From the NCBI RefSeq assembly GCF_036898095.1, contig NC_090751.1:45925555-45989554 (forward strand): 64,000 nucleotides of DNA. Reading direction: 5' to 3'. The first letter of the stretch is position 1. Every line of letters starts with the position of its first letter. Below, piece by piece: positions 1 to 11,280 of the stretch. The notes beneath the pieces are model-generated. The model was not told the DNA's origin. It ran no database searches and saw only the letters and a program-made list of their open reading frames with translations. This DNA is from Palaemon carinicauda. Its lineage: Eukaryota > Arthropoda > Malacostraca > Decapoda > Palaemonidae. The position numbers and the translations under genes are program-made.

Positions 1-1139
1 TCTAAATTTCCCCAAAACTGGTGATATAAAATCCCCAAAACAACCCAAAATTCCCCATGTCCACAAATATATTTTCTTCTGATCCTGTAGGCTATAATAA
101 ATCAGCATAGAAATGGCTCACTTTACTGCATGTAAGACAAGCAAACTAATTGCAACAATATAAAGGTTTAATCATCCCTCTGTCTCATGGAAATTTGTAC
201 TGAATATCCCCCATCAGTCAACCAAAATCCCCAAATCTAGGAATAAATTCCTATAGCTGGCAACACTGTCGACATCTTTAAGTCATTTTCTTTTGAGATT
301 CATTTCGTCTCTGTTCATCGTACAGGTAACAACTCAACTTCTCTAAGTCTCCGGCGATTGTGCTGTAAATTGAAGCAATGGTGAGAAGGGTATTTGTTTT
401 ATGTAAACGTAATTTATATGGAATAATTGTTTCCTTAGAATTAGACACGCCATTTCTTTGCTTTTGTTATTGTACTTTAGCTGTATTTTCCATCGTGTTA
501 ACTTGTACCGGTCCTTTGATTCGGTGAAAATGGTGTCCTCCATTATGAATATTGTTTCTGGACCAAATCGCAATTGGCTTTTTCTTAGAATTATTTGACT
601 TGTAATATCGCACGATTAGATTTGCTTAGGAATGTGGTAAAGGCGAATTAATTACTGTCTTATTGAAGTGACGATAAGTGAGACGTCGTAGCTTTAATGG
701 GGGCTGTTGCCTTTGCTAGTGTATTTTGTCAATTATGCGAACTTAGTCTCAAATCTCTGGTCGTTGATACTAATGTAAAGTTTAGTAAAGAACTTGGTTT
801 TTAGGTCTAGTAAGGACAACTTTTTATTTAACTATAATATAGGAAAATTCCCGTCTTAGCCATTGTTTTTGCCAATGGAGCTAAATTGACAAAGGTTTTA
901 ATTTTCGTGAAATGTTCAAAGGTTCAGTTTTGGAGTTTTCTTCGATAACCATTTTATTCCACCGGAACTAATTTGACAGCGTTTTAATTTCGCGATAATT
1001 TGTTAAAATGTCAATTAGGTTGGGAATTGTGTATCCGGTCTTATATTGGATTACTGGATTTATTTGCTAAGCTACAACTCTAATTGGAAAAGCAGGATTG
1101 TCGGGTAATTTTGTATTGTATTACAGGTGAGATTTCGAA
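1..1139. other. AT-rich sequence, no recognisable gene
   Basis: No open frame of convincing composition on either strand. Runs of the form CCCCAAAA are frequent in the first 240 bases. A good splice donor (ATG/GTGAGA) occurs at 380/381 after a slightly more GC-balanced stretch, so a non-coding first exon ending at 380 is conceivable, but no start site or partner exon can be shown. Confidence 0.5.
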
Positions 1140-1315
1140 CAGAAAATGTTTTCCTATAGTAAATAACTTGATTTAACCGAATTTGATGTTCATTTCAAGC
1201 AGACCAACCAATTTGGCTAACTTTAAATAGACGAAATGGTTTCTGTCATTATTTATGGAATGAAGGTGAAAACTGGTTAAATCACGTTATTTCCTACAGG
1301 AAAACATATTTTCTG
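1140..1315. repeat. Hairpin-forming inverted repeat, MITE-like
   Basis: Bases 1140-1178 are the near-perfect reverse complement of 1275-1315 (arms about 40 bp, starting CAGAAAAT and ending ATTTTCTG). The internal part is about 96 bp. The symmetry and size fit a small non-autonomous DNA transposon. I could not define a target duplication. Confidence 0.6.
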
Positions 1316-1582
1316 TTAAAATGGTTAAATATAATCACTGATGTCATATGTTTTTAAAATATTTAAATATAAGCTTGTTCAACGGTGTCACTTCTCTTAC
1401 GAATGTACTGCGAACGATAACATTAGCAACGTTACCAATAATAGTGTTACCAACGTTGACGTATGGTACAGTTACCAATGGCACGATGACATTACTAACG
1501 ATAGCAATGATAGATATTTCCATACATATTTTAAGTAATTTCTCTATATAAGTTTTACTCAATATCTAAAAAGTACAAAAAG

Positions 1583-1812
1583 GGCACAGAACCTAACAAA
1601 CCCACCTAACCTAGCCTAGTAGTATGACAGTCACAAATCTCAGGTATTTACTGAAAACGGTAAAATTCTCCATGTTACGAATGATAGTTACCAAGAGAGC
1701 GTAATTTTTTTCTATAAGAAAATATTTTTTTCCCTAAGTTATATTGCCCTGTAATACACTACAATAAAACCCAAAAAAAAGAGGCACAGAACCTAACAAA
1801 CCCACCTAACCT
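1583..1812. repeat. Pair of 30 bp direct repeats
   Basis: The same 30 bases (GGCACAGAACCTAACAAACC and ten more) occur at 1583-1612 and again at 1783-1812, exactly 200 bases apart. They contain CCTAACCT, which resembles arthropod TTAGG telomere units, but there is no array, so this is not telomeric. Confidence 0.7.
1692..1770 (+). repeat. Dispersed repeat, copy 1 of 2
   Basis: About 80 bases, from AAGAGAGCGTAATTTTTT to CACTACAATAAAAC, recur with moderate divergence at 3085-3164. Both copies hold a TCTATAAGAAAA motif and end in CTGTAATACACTACAAT. No coding capacity. Confidence 0.6.
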
Positions 1813-2348
1813 TGACTTACCTTTACGAAGACGACGTCTAAACTTGCGGGTCACGGCCTCACGGGAGTCTTCCAAGGGGGTAGACGACTTTCCCAAAAAT
1901 GTACCTTTATAAGAAGTAACGGTATAACCACAACATTTCTTTTTGGTTTTAGGTATGGTGGATTTGGTATTGCAATAAAAGATGTGAATGTCTTTCCTTT
2001 AAGATAGGGGGGAACAACACTTGGGGCACTGCAAGCGTTGACGAATGACATTGTGTGATTTCAGGAAAATGTCAACATTGGCAGAGGAATCATAAAAATC
2101 ACCATGGAATTTAGTAAATGCCTTTAGCTACGGAATACTGTTATAAGTATCTATAATTTCCTCCATCGTAAAATACGAAAAAGGTTACAAAGGAAAAGGG
2201 CTTCATGGAAGACGAATGAACAGAGCACTTAAAGAGACAAAGGAAGGGGGTAGGGAAATATCAGTTGTCAACCCCCTTGTGTAAACTTTGAATACATATC
2301 GGTTCCTGATTGGTTAACAAAAATAAGGGAGTCTAGAGGGTAAACATA

Positions 2349-2640
2349 AATGAACTGGGTAGGGAAACTAGTCCAGGGAAAGTATTTATGTGAAACTGGG
2401 GAGTAAAAAGGAAATAAAAACAATATAGGAAGGTAAAATGGAATGCATGATAAATATTAAAAGGAAATATAAAATGAGATGGTTTTACCATGAATGAACT
2501 GGATAGGGAAACTAGTCCAGAGGAAAAATTTGTGAAACAGGGTAGTGAAAAGGAAATAACAAAAGAATTAAATCCAAATTAGGAAGTTAAAATGGAATGA
2601 ATGATAAATATTAAATGGGAATATAAAATGATATGATTTT
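2349..2640 (+). repeat. Two tandem copies of a 144 bp unit
   Basis: The phrase TGAACTGG(G/A)TAGGGAAACT recurs at 2351 and 2495, and the following about 140 bases align with small indels and substitutions. A third, truncated trace follows to about 2680. The unit is AT-rich and non-coding. Confidence 0.7.
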
Positions 2641-3084
2641 AAAAGGAATCGGATAATAAAACTAGTAATAAAATGGGAAAAAGCTTATGCGCAGGGGGGA
2701 GGGGTTTCTGCGCAGGGCGAAACTGGTACGCACGAACGAACTAACGTACGGGTGCTAATGTTAGCATGGAATGTTAACATTTGATCTACATCGAACGTTG
2801 GCAGCACTGGTTACTGTATTTTTTCATGACACAATCTTTGCAACGGCGCCTTCAAAGTTTATCCAGATATACTGTTTTGTATTTTCCTCCGATTATTATA
2901 ATTTCAAGAAGGTAATGTATAGAGAAGAAAAGACTTGTTTTAAGTTTATATATTGATTCCCCAGTATGTTTTCCCCACCCAAAACCCCGAGTTCCCTATG
3001 GAGGGGTCCCCCATTATCGGAGGATATAGATGTATATATATTTCTGAAACTATATATTTGCGACGGGAACGAGTGTCATTTTCG

Positions 3085-3164
3085 AAGAGAGCATAATTTT
3101 TTCTATAAGAAAAAGTAGTTGTTTTCCTAGGTTACATTGCTCTGTAATACACTACAATGAAACC
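3085..3164 (+). repeat. Dispersed repeat, copy 2 of 2
   Basis: Second copy of the element at 1692-1770, with the same order of motifs and several substitutions. Too short to assign to a family. Confidence 0.6.
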
Positions 3165-5105
3165 GTTCACTCTGCATTTTGGCACATTTACCTTTAGATA
3201 AATTTGTCATTTGGGTAACTCAGGCTAAATTTAGTTTCAGCGACTGAATCTTAGTCGATTACTTAATAATAATAGTAGGTAAGGAAGTTTTGTATATAAT
3301 TTCATGGCAGAAATTACGGCTTACGAAATTTGTTTGTAAACTGTTATAACGTATTGGGGTTAATGAATCAAGTTGGATAACTTTTTTTTTTTTTATTATA
3401 CCGCCGGATTTTTTCTGATGACTCGTTAATTCTTTAAATCTATTCCATTTGGGCGTCTTTACCTACCTACCAACATTGAAGTACCTCATACTAAAGTATG
3501 TTTATAGCACCTCCTGTTATTTAGCTATTTTCTTGCAAATTAGGCTTAACATTGTGCAGTCTTGTTTCTTTCATGTATAGTACTCTTATCGGGGTGAGTG
3601 ACGGTTAACATAGGAGTTATTTTAATATACCAACGGTATGTTTTCATGTATTTATAGATAAAATTTTATGTAGCATTTAGAATGTTGGCAATCTTCAAGA
3701 TTTGGATACTAGTAGATCCCCGTTGCGAAGTGTTGACTTTGTTGCGAAACCTTTTTATTTTCACGTAGCCATCAATTTGGTTTGTGATCATTATCAAATT
3801 TTAGTTTGACTCCAAAAGTTTCTAGGTTTAGTTAAACAAGAAACACCTTAGCGGAAGACTAACAGCTATCGAGAATGTTGTGTACAGTACAATATGTTGA
3901 AAGTTGAATAATTTTAATAATCATAATTAGTTTTTTATTTCAAACTACCTTGAACTGTGGAATTTGTGCTAAATAGTTTGTTTTTGCGCTGTCGGGTAAA
4001 CTTTAATGGCCGTACAATTCTAGAACTGCCAATATTAGTAAGATATTCTAGGCCGTTTCCATACAAATTTGTAAAGTAATTGTCAAATATGTAGGAGTAA
4101 CATTCCTTACATATCCAGTTTAGTTTACCTTTACATTGGTTTTGAATTTAAGTGTATCAAAAACTTTAATGTTAGATGGAAGTGATTGCAGAAATTTAAT
4201 GCCTTAATTGTCGCATGGAAGGTTAGTGTTCAGTTGGAGCAGTACGTTAATGGAAGTCGAAAAGTTGCCCTTGTTTTAGAATACTTTTTAATATCAGGCT
4301 AATCAAATAGCTGGTGATACTTAAGCTTATAGCTTACTTTTAAACTATAAATCCTAAACAATTTCTTGGCGAGACTGACATAACTTCATTCGGAAAGCTA
4401 CATTTAGACTCGCATACTAGTGGTTGTTAGACAATTTTAAAGACTCGACTTGGTATTATAGAAAAAAGTGGAAAAGCTTTATTAATATTTTAAATTAATG
4501 TGGTTTTATATTTTTGAAAATTAGTTTGTCAAGTAAATAGCTGATAGGTTAGACCCTAATATATCTTGCGTTAATGGGACCACTCGGTGGGGACCAGGGT
4601 TTTTGGGTTAAAATATTGGCATCCCCTAAAATATTTATTCCACTTATACATTTTGCAAACTACCGCATGTAACTGCTCATGTTTGTACCTTGTGACCTCG
4701 GTAGGGGTTTATGGGGTTCTTACCAACTGGCTAGGTCTGTGCTGGATAGGTTTGAGACCTGGGAAAGGGGGTTATGGTGGGCCAAGTGTATGTCAGGTCT
4801 GTGACCTGTGAACTATTTGGTTAGGTTAGGTGGGTTTTAGATTTTGTGGCTTTGTACTGATCTTAAATGTGGTAGATAATAGTTTTTCCCTGTTTTCGCC
4901 CACTTAAGTCCCAGGTTCCCATCTGTGTCCATCAGGAAGTGGAGGGTTAATGGGAGAATGGTTCAATTGCTGGTGGATGTGTATTTGTTAAAACAAAATT
5001 AACTGTAGGGAAAGTTTTCTATTAAAAAAGTTGCTCAGTGTTCTATAATTTTACCCCTAACCTATTTGATAGTAGATTGAAACCTGATTTTCAAAAAAGG
5101 TTTAG
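3165..5105. other. AT-rich non-coding stretch
   Basis: I see no gene here. The only compositional change is a G-rich piece at about 4580-4850 that ends in GGTTAGGTTAGGTGGG, possibly an old repeat of the same family as the CCTAACCT motifs at 1600 and 1800. The short open frame inside it has no recognisable protein features. Confidence 0.5.
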
Positions 5106-5392
5106 ACTATTCATAAGTGGTGCTGGTAAGGGAGTGACGTTGCCCTAGCAAACAGGACAATGCCCTAGAGGCAGAAGGTCCCCCTCCTCTCCATTCAAGC
5201 TAGGACCATGGAGTGCCAGGCAAAGGCTGCTGATGACTGATACCTATAGGCTCGCCCAAATCCCCCATCCTTAGCTCATTGGGATAGAGGTTGCAGAGGC
5301 TAAAGGAATTAAAAGTTTGGCGGGGCTTGAACCCCAGTCTGGCCATCAACAGGCATGAACGTTACCAATAGGCAACCATGGGGAAACATGAC
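5106..5392 (-). repeat. tRNA-derived SINE
   Basis: On the minus strand the right end reads like the start of a tRNA gene: TTGCCTATTGGTAACG resembles an A box, and about 40 bases later GGGGTTCAAGCCCCGCC matches a B box and T arm. The rest (GACAATGCCCTAGAGGCAG on the plus strand, then GGCTGCTGATGACTGATACC) is the SINE body. The same body recurs inside blocks X1, X3 and X4 with decayed B boxes. This is therefore a pol III retroposon family rather than a functional tRNA. Confidence 0.75.
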
Positions 5393-6576
5393 TTTGTCCA
5401 TTTTATCAGAGGGTTAAAATCTTGGTGTAACCTAGAATACATAAGGATCTTGACAAAGTAAAATCTTTGATAGGCATCAGTATCGGAAGTTGCTCTGGTA
5501 TTCTAACCACCACCTGCCTTGTCTGGCTATATATAGATATATATTTAAGATTTTCCTGACATGCTGAGCAGCAGGGGGAGAGGGTGTTCATGCCCTGATG
5601 AGATGGCACATACTTGGAAACCATTTTCCACAAATTACCTAATCAGCGGGTTGTAGTTAGGAGAGGGAAATATTGACTGTAAAAATGCTTGTCTATTAAC
5701 AGCAGGGCGTAGTGTAGACGCTTGTAAAGTTAAATGTTAAATGTGAATTTCACTTTAACTTTAATGTATGGGTTCAAGTATGCTTGCAATATTTACTGGT
5801 AATGAAAAATTTTAATTTTCAGAGGTTCTCTGCACATATAAAACATTTTTTATCTAAGACTTTTATTTTCGTAGTTATTTTACTTTAACATGTGGTTCCT
5901 ATTTGTTTCACTTTTTTTTTCATGCCCAAAATACCTGCAACTGTTACTTGAAGTCTGTTATTCTATGTGGGACAGTTCATTTTAAATTGAAGGTAAATTT
6001 GTTTTTTCTCCTGGGGAGGTTGGTATTAGCATAATTTTGTCATAATTTTGTCCTAATTGATTTAATGTTTGCAGCGACAGTAATTTAAGTTCTCCTACAT
6101 TACCAATAAAGATTGCTATAGTATGGGTCCAACAATTAAGGACTTTTGTATAATTTGTAAATTGTCTATATTGAAGCCTACATACTTCTTCAAAATTTAG
6201 TTCCCAAGTTCTTAAGCAGTAATTTACTTGAAGTAGCTTGAATATTGTTTTACGGGTTACTTGGAATTTTAGGTTATAAAACTTCATGTAATATGACACT
6301 TTTGTACTTTAGCACCCCTGCTATTAATATTAAATCATTGGCATTTATAACAAGATTAACAAAAAGGCTAGCTCTTATGGAATGGTTTTCCTGGGGTTTA
6401 GCAAAAGGTTGAAAATTAGTTAATAAATTTTTCAGTAGTTTTGACTATTTGCTGATGTCAGTCACAAAATTAATCCTTTGCAAGAAAATATCTGTAAAGG
6501 GTGAGACTGGAAAGGCATAGTGCTACTTGTGTAAAGCTAACCCAGAATATAGATTTCTAATTTACTTACTCAGCCT
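5393..6576. other. AT-rich non-coding stretch
   Basis: No feature seen. Short minus-strand frames in 5982-6299 have no domain signal and a base composition like their surroundings. Confidence 0.5.
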
Positions 6577-7857
6577 TTAGTTTAAAGTAGGTATAAGAAT
6601 TGCACCTGACCACCACATATGGTGGTGTTTAGTGGTTGCTAAGGGGAGGTACCGAGTGGCTGCACTATATGGTAAGTATAAAGTTTTATAGCTGGTAGAT
6701 CTGTTGTGGCAGGTGGAATGAAGTTTCACAAAGTGGAACTGGAACCTGGAACTTCTAGAAGTGTTCAGTGGTTGACGGAGAGATCTTGGAGCAAGTGGAA
6801 GGATTGTGGTCAGTCGGGTGAGGTTTCCTAGCAAGTGGACATGTATAGTGGCTGGAGTGAGTTTTCATAGTTTACCAAATGTTAGGTGGCTGGAAGAGTG
6901 AAGCGAGAAGACTTGTTTTGGTGGCAGATGGAGTTAGGTTTCATAGCTATTAGATGCTATGTATCCATGAAGTGATGGGTTCAGTGGAATTTTGTAGCTA
7001 CCAGGTACATTTTGTCGCAAGTGAATGCTTTTGGTGGCTGGATAGACTTTGTAGTGTACAAATTCAATGTTGGGTGTTGTGGGTTTTTTAGCTAGACTTA
7101 TCAGTTGACTTGAGTGAGGTTTAGTAGGTAGTGAACCCACATAATTGGGGTTTGGAAGGTAGCTTCTAGAGAGGTTTATAGCATTTATGGGGGGGGGGGG
7201 GGTGTTTAGTTGGTAGTGGATGGTTTCAGTGGTGGATTCATATTTTGTAGCAAATTGAATGGTTTAGTATTAGATGGAATGAGGCTTCAATAGCTAATTG
7301 ATGCATTCATTGGTAGATAAAGGCTTACTAGAAAATGGCTGCATTTAATAGCCTGCCTAGAAAGGCTTCATGGCTGGATGGTGATGTTTTGCAGCTAGGG
7401 GATGCATTGTCTTGTAGTGGTAAGTTTTGTAGCTTGTCAATGAATTGTGTGAGATGGAATTTTTTTTTTTTTAGCTAAGTGAGGTTCTGCAGCTACTAAC
7501 TTTTAGCTTAGTGTGGAATGTGTTTTAGCTGGTGGACACATTCTGGCAGGTGCAATTAAGGTTTTATAGCTAATGGAAGTTTTGTGGCAAGTATGATATG
7601 TGGTAGGTTTGATTGGCATGGGACACATTCCTTGGGGAAGTGAGGCTTGGTAGCTAGTAAATACATTTGGAGGCACTCATTTGGTGGCTGCTAGTGAAAG
7701 GTGTTAAGCCTGGTCAATTAATTTTTTGTGGCTGTATGAGTGAGGTTTTGTAAGTAGTGGATGACTGCAGTGGTAGGTTCTGTAGTCATTGCTTTCAGTA
7801 GTAGGTTTAGTTGGTATATGCATTAAGCAGTCGCATGAAGGCAGGTTTCTTTGCTAA

Positions 7858-8514
7858 TACAGTTTGCTCTCTGTTCTTGGGTTCTATCTTCGCGTGTTCG
7901 GTAATTCACTGTACAGAGAACCATATACAGTAAATTTATTAAATGAAAAATCATGTATTGGGAGTTATGCCGTAAGTACTCTTGCGACCCAACAATTTTA
8001 AACAAACCGTCCTCTTTTGCACCCAGCATGCATCGTGGTGTGTTCCCCTCGTTGCAGCACAAAACTCCCATCTCTTGCTCCCTCGTGCTCAGTCTTGCAT
8101 ACAGTCTCTTCTGGGCGTCCCGCTTTTTTTTTTCTGTGCAGCATCGCATCGATGCAAGAAAATAACGTACATATCTAGTCGCCTTGGTGATTTTAGAATA
8201 AAATGCGTTACGTACATTACTCTACCCCACATGCCAAACAGTAAATGGCAGTTGCATCTTGTTTGACTTACTATGTAGAACTTAGTACATACAGTACATG
8301 TTTTCATGTTCTGTACTCTAATGTTCATTCATTTACACAATACTTAAACTGATAAGAACTAAGTAAAAACATATTGCATTACTTGATGGTAGTCGACCAT
8401 GCGTAAACAGTGGGTAGTGAGTTTGTTTGGAATTAACTCTAGGCGAGAAAATATTCGAGGAACCTCTTTTTGCACATATGTTACCTAACCTGGGAATGAG
8501 AGCTGATTTACAGA
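7858..8514. other. Insert of about 650 bp inside minisatellite A
   Basis: The GTGG-type units stop near 7858 and resume at about 8515. In copy B the equivalent units (about 16320-16340) are contiguous. The insert is C-richer, with short overlapping open frames on both strands (7953-8266) that are not convincing as genes. I found no terminal inverted repeat. ACAG occurs at both borders but is too short to count as a target duplication. Confidence 0.5.
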
Positions 8515-8566
8515 TGTATTCTGGCAGATGGATTGGTTTCGTAGTTTCTGGATGCAGTCGGTGGTG

Positions 8567-9184
8567 GGAGAAAGTTTCAAACTTGAAGCTTGAAGTTTTC
8601 AGTGGCAGGTGGTGGGGTTTCACAGCCAGTGGATATATTTTGGCAGTGCAGATAGAGGTCTAATAGCTAGTACACATTTATTTGCAAATGGTGGGAGATG
8701 GTTGGTTGTGGATACTTTCAAAGCCAGGTGTAGTAAGGTTTCTTAGGTAAAGCATGTGTGGCAGATAGGTGGTGTAGCTTGTGGAACTTTAATTAGTGAA
8801 TGATGGGAGTTGAGGTTGAAGCAAGTGGTGTGCTGTGGTGAAGTTTTGAACAAGAAATACTATATTTTAGTAAGGAGAAAGTTTCAAACTTGAAGCTTGA
8901 AGTTTTCAGTGGCAGGTGGTGGGGTTTCACAGCCAGTGGATATATTTTGGCAGTGCAGATAGAGGTCTAATAGCTAGTACACATTTATTTGCAAATGGTG
9001 GGAGATGGTTGGTTGTGGATACTTTCAAAGCCAGGTGTAGTAAGGTTTCTTAGGTAAAGCATGTGTGGCAGATAGGTGGTGTAGCTTGTGGAACTTTAAT
9101 TAGTGAATGATGGGAGTTGAGGTTGAAGCAAGTGGTGTGCTGTGGTGAAGTTTTGAACAAGAAATACTATATTTTAGTAAGGAG
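8567..9184 (+). repeat. Near-identical 307 bp tandem duplication
   Basis: Bases 8567-8873 are repeated at 8874-9180 with no difference I can find by eye. The shift is 307 at every checkpoint, for example AAAGTTTCAAACTTGAAGCT at 8571 and 8878. The unit contains five or six old minisatellite units that differ from one another. The duplication is therefore recent, or it is an assembly artefact. Copy B has only one copy. Confidence 0.9.
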
Positions 9185-9365
9185 GGAGGAATTCAAATTT
9201 AGAAATGTCCATATACAAAAAGTAGATGTTATCTTAGTCTAATCAATCTACCAATAGTTGAAGGAATTTTAGAATTACACATTTTGCTTGCATTTTCTAC
9301 AATAGGTGTGACTAAATCCAATGCGTGCTGAATTTTCAATGAAGCTTAATTTTTTCTTCTTCCAG

Positions 9366-9455
9366 GATTGTTTGAGAATGCTTGCAATGTATGAAATTGT
9401 TACTAGGAAGGATGTGCTCTTTAAGTTAACTCAGCAAAAATGGACACAACTATAG
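9366..9455 (+). other. Exon-like block A1
   Basis: 90 bases lie between a polypyrimidine acceptor (TTCTTCTTCCAG) and a donor (TATAG/GTGAGT). The block aligns with B1 at 16851-16935, and the flanking splice signals are kept in both. One frame is open for 29 codons in A1 (starting DCLRMLAMYE), but the equivalent frame in B1 is broken by indels. Protein coding is therefore not conserved between the copies. It may be an exon of a non-coding RNA or of a pseudogene. Confidence 0.45.
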
Positions 9456-10072
9456 GTGAGTTCTGATATTAACAGTATATTTTAGGAATTTAGTGCTGCT
9501 ATTTATTGGCTGCAAAAGTGTTTTCTAGTGTAGACTTACAAATGAGACTAAATATATTGAATGCACAAATCAATGGGAATTAATCTTTACATTAAAATTT
9601 TAGATGATCTGTAAGCCCAATTAGTAAAAGTATTAAGCCTCAAGCTTTAAACCACAATATAAATTTGTCAACTGAAGTGTACCGAGTTAAGAAATTAGTG
9701 TACACACTGATCTTCACTATTGTTAGCCCTCACTGTCCTAGATTTGTATAGTGAAAATTATAGATTAAGACATGGCTACTGAATATCTTTGAAATATGGA
9801 TAGAAGTGATTAACATTGTCATTAGATTATTGCCTAGTTGTGGAAATGAGTTTCTTGGGTTGTAGTTTTCTACATATCAAATATGAGGAGAATTGTTTAG
9901 CTAATAATTACAGATATGGTTCCCAAAGTTTAGAAACTGGTTAATTTATATTTGACATTTTGGGTCTTGGTGATTTGATTTTTAAGTCTTTAAATATTTA
10001 CTTCAGGACTTTAGGTTCGTTGCTAACAATTTTGGTTTTGGTATAGCCTATATATGGAATATTTTTTTTCAG

Positions 10073-10222
10073 GAGATTGTTCTGGTGACAGCACAATTTG
10101 GAGATGCACTGCTGAACAAAAATACAATAGGAATGTACTTACCAAAATTTACTTAATTCTTTCTCAAAGATGCCCATTAAAGTCTTGGTTCTGGAACCTC
10201 GCCTACAAAGCCAACTATACAG
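10073..10222 (+). other. Exon-like block A2
   Basis: 150 bases lie between TTTTTTTTCAG and CAG/GTAAGG. The block aligns with B2 (17545-17696). The two share TTGGAGAT, CTGCTGAACAAAAAT and both splice sites. The frame starting EIVLVTAQFGD is open for 27 codons then stops, and the same frame in B2 has a stop at codon 8. Splice signals are preserved better than any reading frame. The 3' edge is modified by the RTE-tail insertion described in the next entry. Confidence 0.45.
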
Positions 10223-10490
10223 GTAAGGTTGTACATACATCATATACCAAAGTCACTTCTCCCAGTTTTGGGGGGTAGCCAACATCAACAATGAAACAAA
10301 ACAAAAAAGGGGACCTCTACTCTCTACGTTCCTTCAGCCTAACCAGGGACTCAGCCGAGTTCAGCTGGTACTGCTTGGGTGCCACAGCCCAACCTCCCAC
10401 ATTATCCACCACAGATGAAGCTTCATAATGCTGAATCCCCTACTGCTGCTACCCCCGCGGTCATCTAAGGCACCGGAGGTAAGGTTGTAC
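10221..10490 (-). mobile_element. RTE-like 3' tail inserted at a splice donor
   Basis: Bases 10235-10476 are the reverse complement of the 3' untranslated tail of the RTE-like element at 57509-57771: GGGGACCTCTACTCTCTACG, then CAGGGACTCAGCCGAGTTCA, up to CATCTAAGGCACCGGAGG. The insert is flanked by a 14 bp direct repeat, AGGTAAGGTTGTAC, at 10221-10234 and 10477-10490. Copy B has this 14-mer once, at its donor (17695-17708), which confirms it as a target-site duplication. The insertion is a 5'-truncated retroposon end that doubled the 5' splice site of block A2. Confidence 0.9.
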
Positions 10491-11280
10491 CCCTCATAAT
10501 AAGATTTGAATAATACTACCTGTATATAATGGTGCCCTGTAAACTACTGTACTTTGTTTCAGACTTCCTGTACTTAGCTTCAGATTAATTTAGTTGTCTA
10601 AGTGCTGTGCAGGATGTTGCACCCCACTGTTGTGAAAAGCGAGCTTGCTTTTACCTAGTTTGCCTTAACCATTTTTGGTAGCCCTTCATCAGTCAATTAC
10701 AGAAAATGTATGTCTAGATATGTTGAAATTGCTGTTCATATATTGTGCTGTATTTGTGCATAACATTTATATATCAAAATTCCTCTAGAACTGCTTTAAT
10801 GCTCTAACAGTTAGGTTTGTCACTGGAACAGGTGGTGTGGAAGAACTTTCATCTGGAAAGTGTAGTTGATTCTTGGCTTAAAAGCAGTTTAGTATTAGCA
10901 TTTACTGATACATAGCTGATCACCTAGTCTAATGAAAGGCATGAGAGGAACATGAATTTTAGAATATTTAGGTTTGGTTTTTAAAATTTTTCGTTTAAAA
11001 TTACGTTTTTTAGTTAATCCTTATTCTCAATTATAAATTGTACACAAATGCTGTTAAATTCACTACTTTTAGATAATTTGGTTTAAATTTTCTTTATCGT
11101 TAAAACTATAGCAGCATGAATTGCTAGTGGTACATTAGAATTCATTATGGTGTAAGTGAAGCTTCTGCAACCTACCAGCTTCATGATACTTTCACAGTAT
11201 TTCAATTTTCAGTGCAACGTGATTTATGCTGTCCTCTAAAAGTCAGTGAAGAGATTCAACCAAGAGCAGGTAAACGGCAG

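Larger units (their letters stand above)
6577..9184 (+). repeat. Degenerate GTGG-rich minisatellite array A
   Basis: Dozens of diverged units follow a rough consensus of GTAGCTAGTGGATGCATTCA plus GTGGCAGGTGGAGTGAGGTTT, about 40-50 bases each. Strand asymmetry is strong, with G and T on the plus strand and very little C. Unit length drifts and no unit is identical to its neighbour, which indicates an old array. A run of 12 G lies near 7191-7202. No long open frame runs through it. Confidence 0.75.

Noticed and set aside
1341..1562. Overlapping open frames on both strands of about 65-72 codons
   Set aside because: They arise from a low-complexity run of GTTACCAA-like phrases. Both strands are open because stops are rare in that repeat, and no frame has protein-like composition.
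1590..1815. Telomere-like TTAGG units
   Set aside because: Only one or two CCTAACCT units per site with no array, so neither a telomere nor an interstitial telomeric tract.
5320..5392. Functional tRNA gene on the minus strand
   Set aside because: Only A-box and B-box-like pieces are recognisable. The acceptor stem does not close and the sequence continues into a SINE body.
7823..8663. Cluster of 70-108 codon frames on both strands
   Set aside because: Mutually overlapping, without homology signal, inside an insert within a minisatellite. No splice context supports them.
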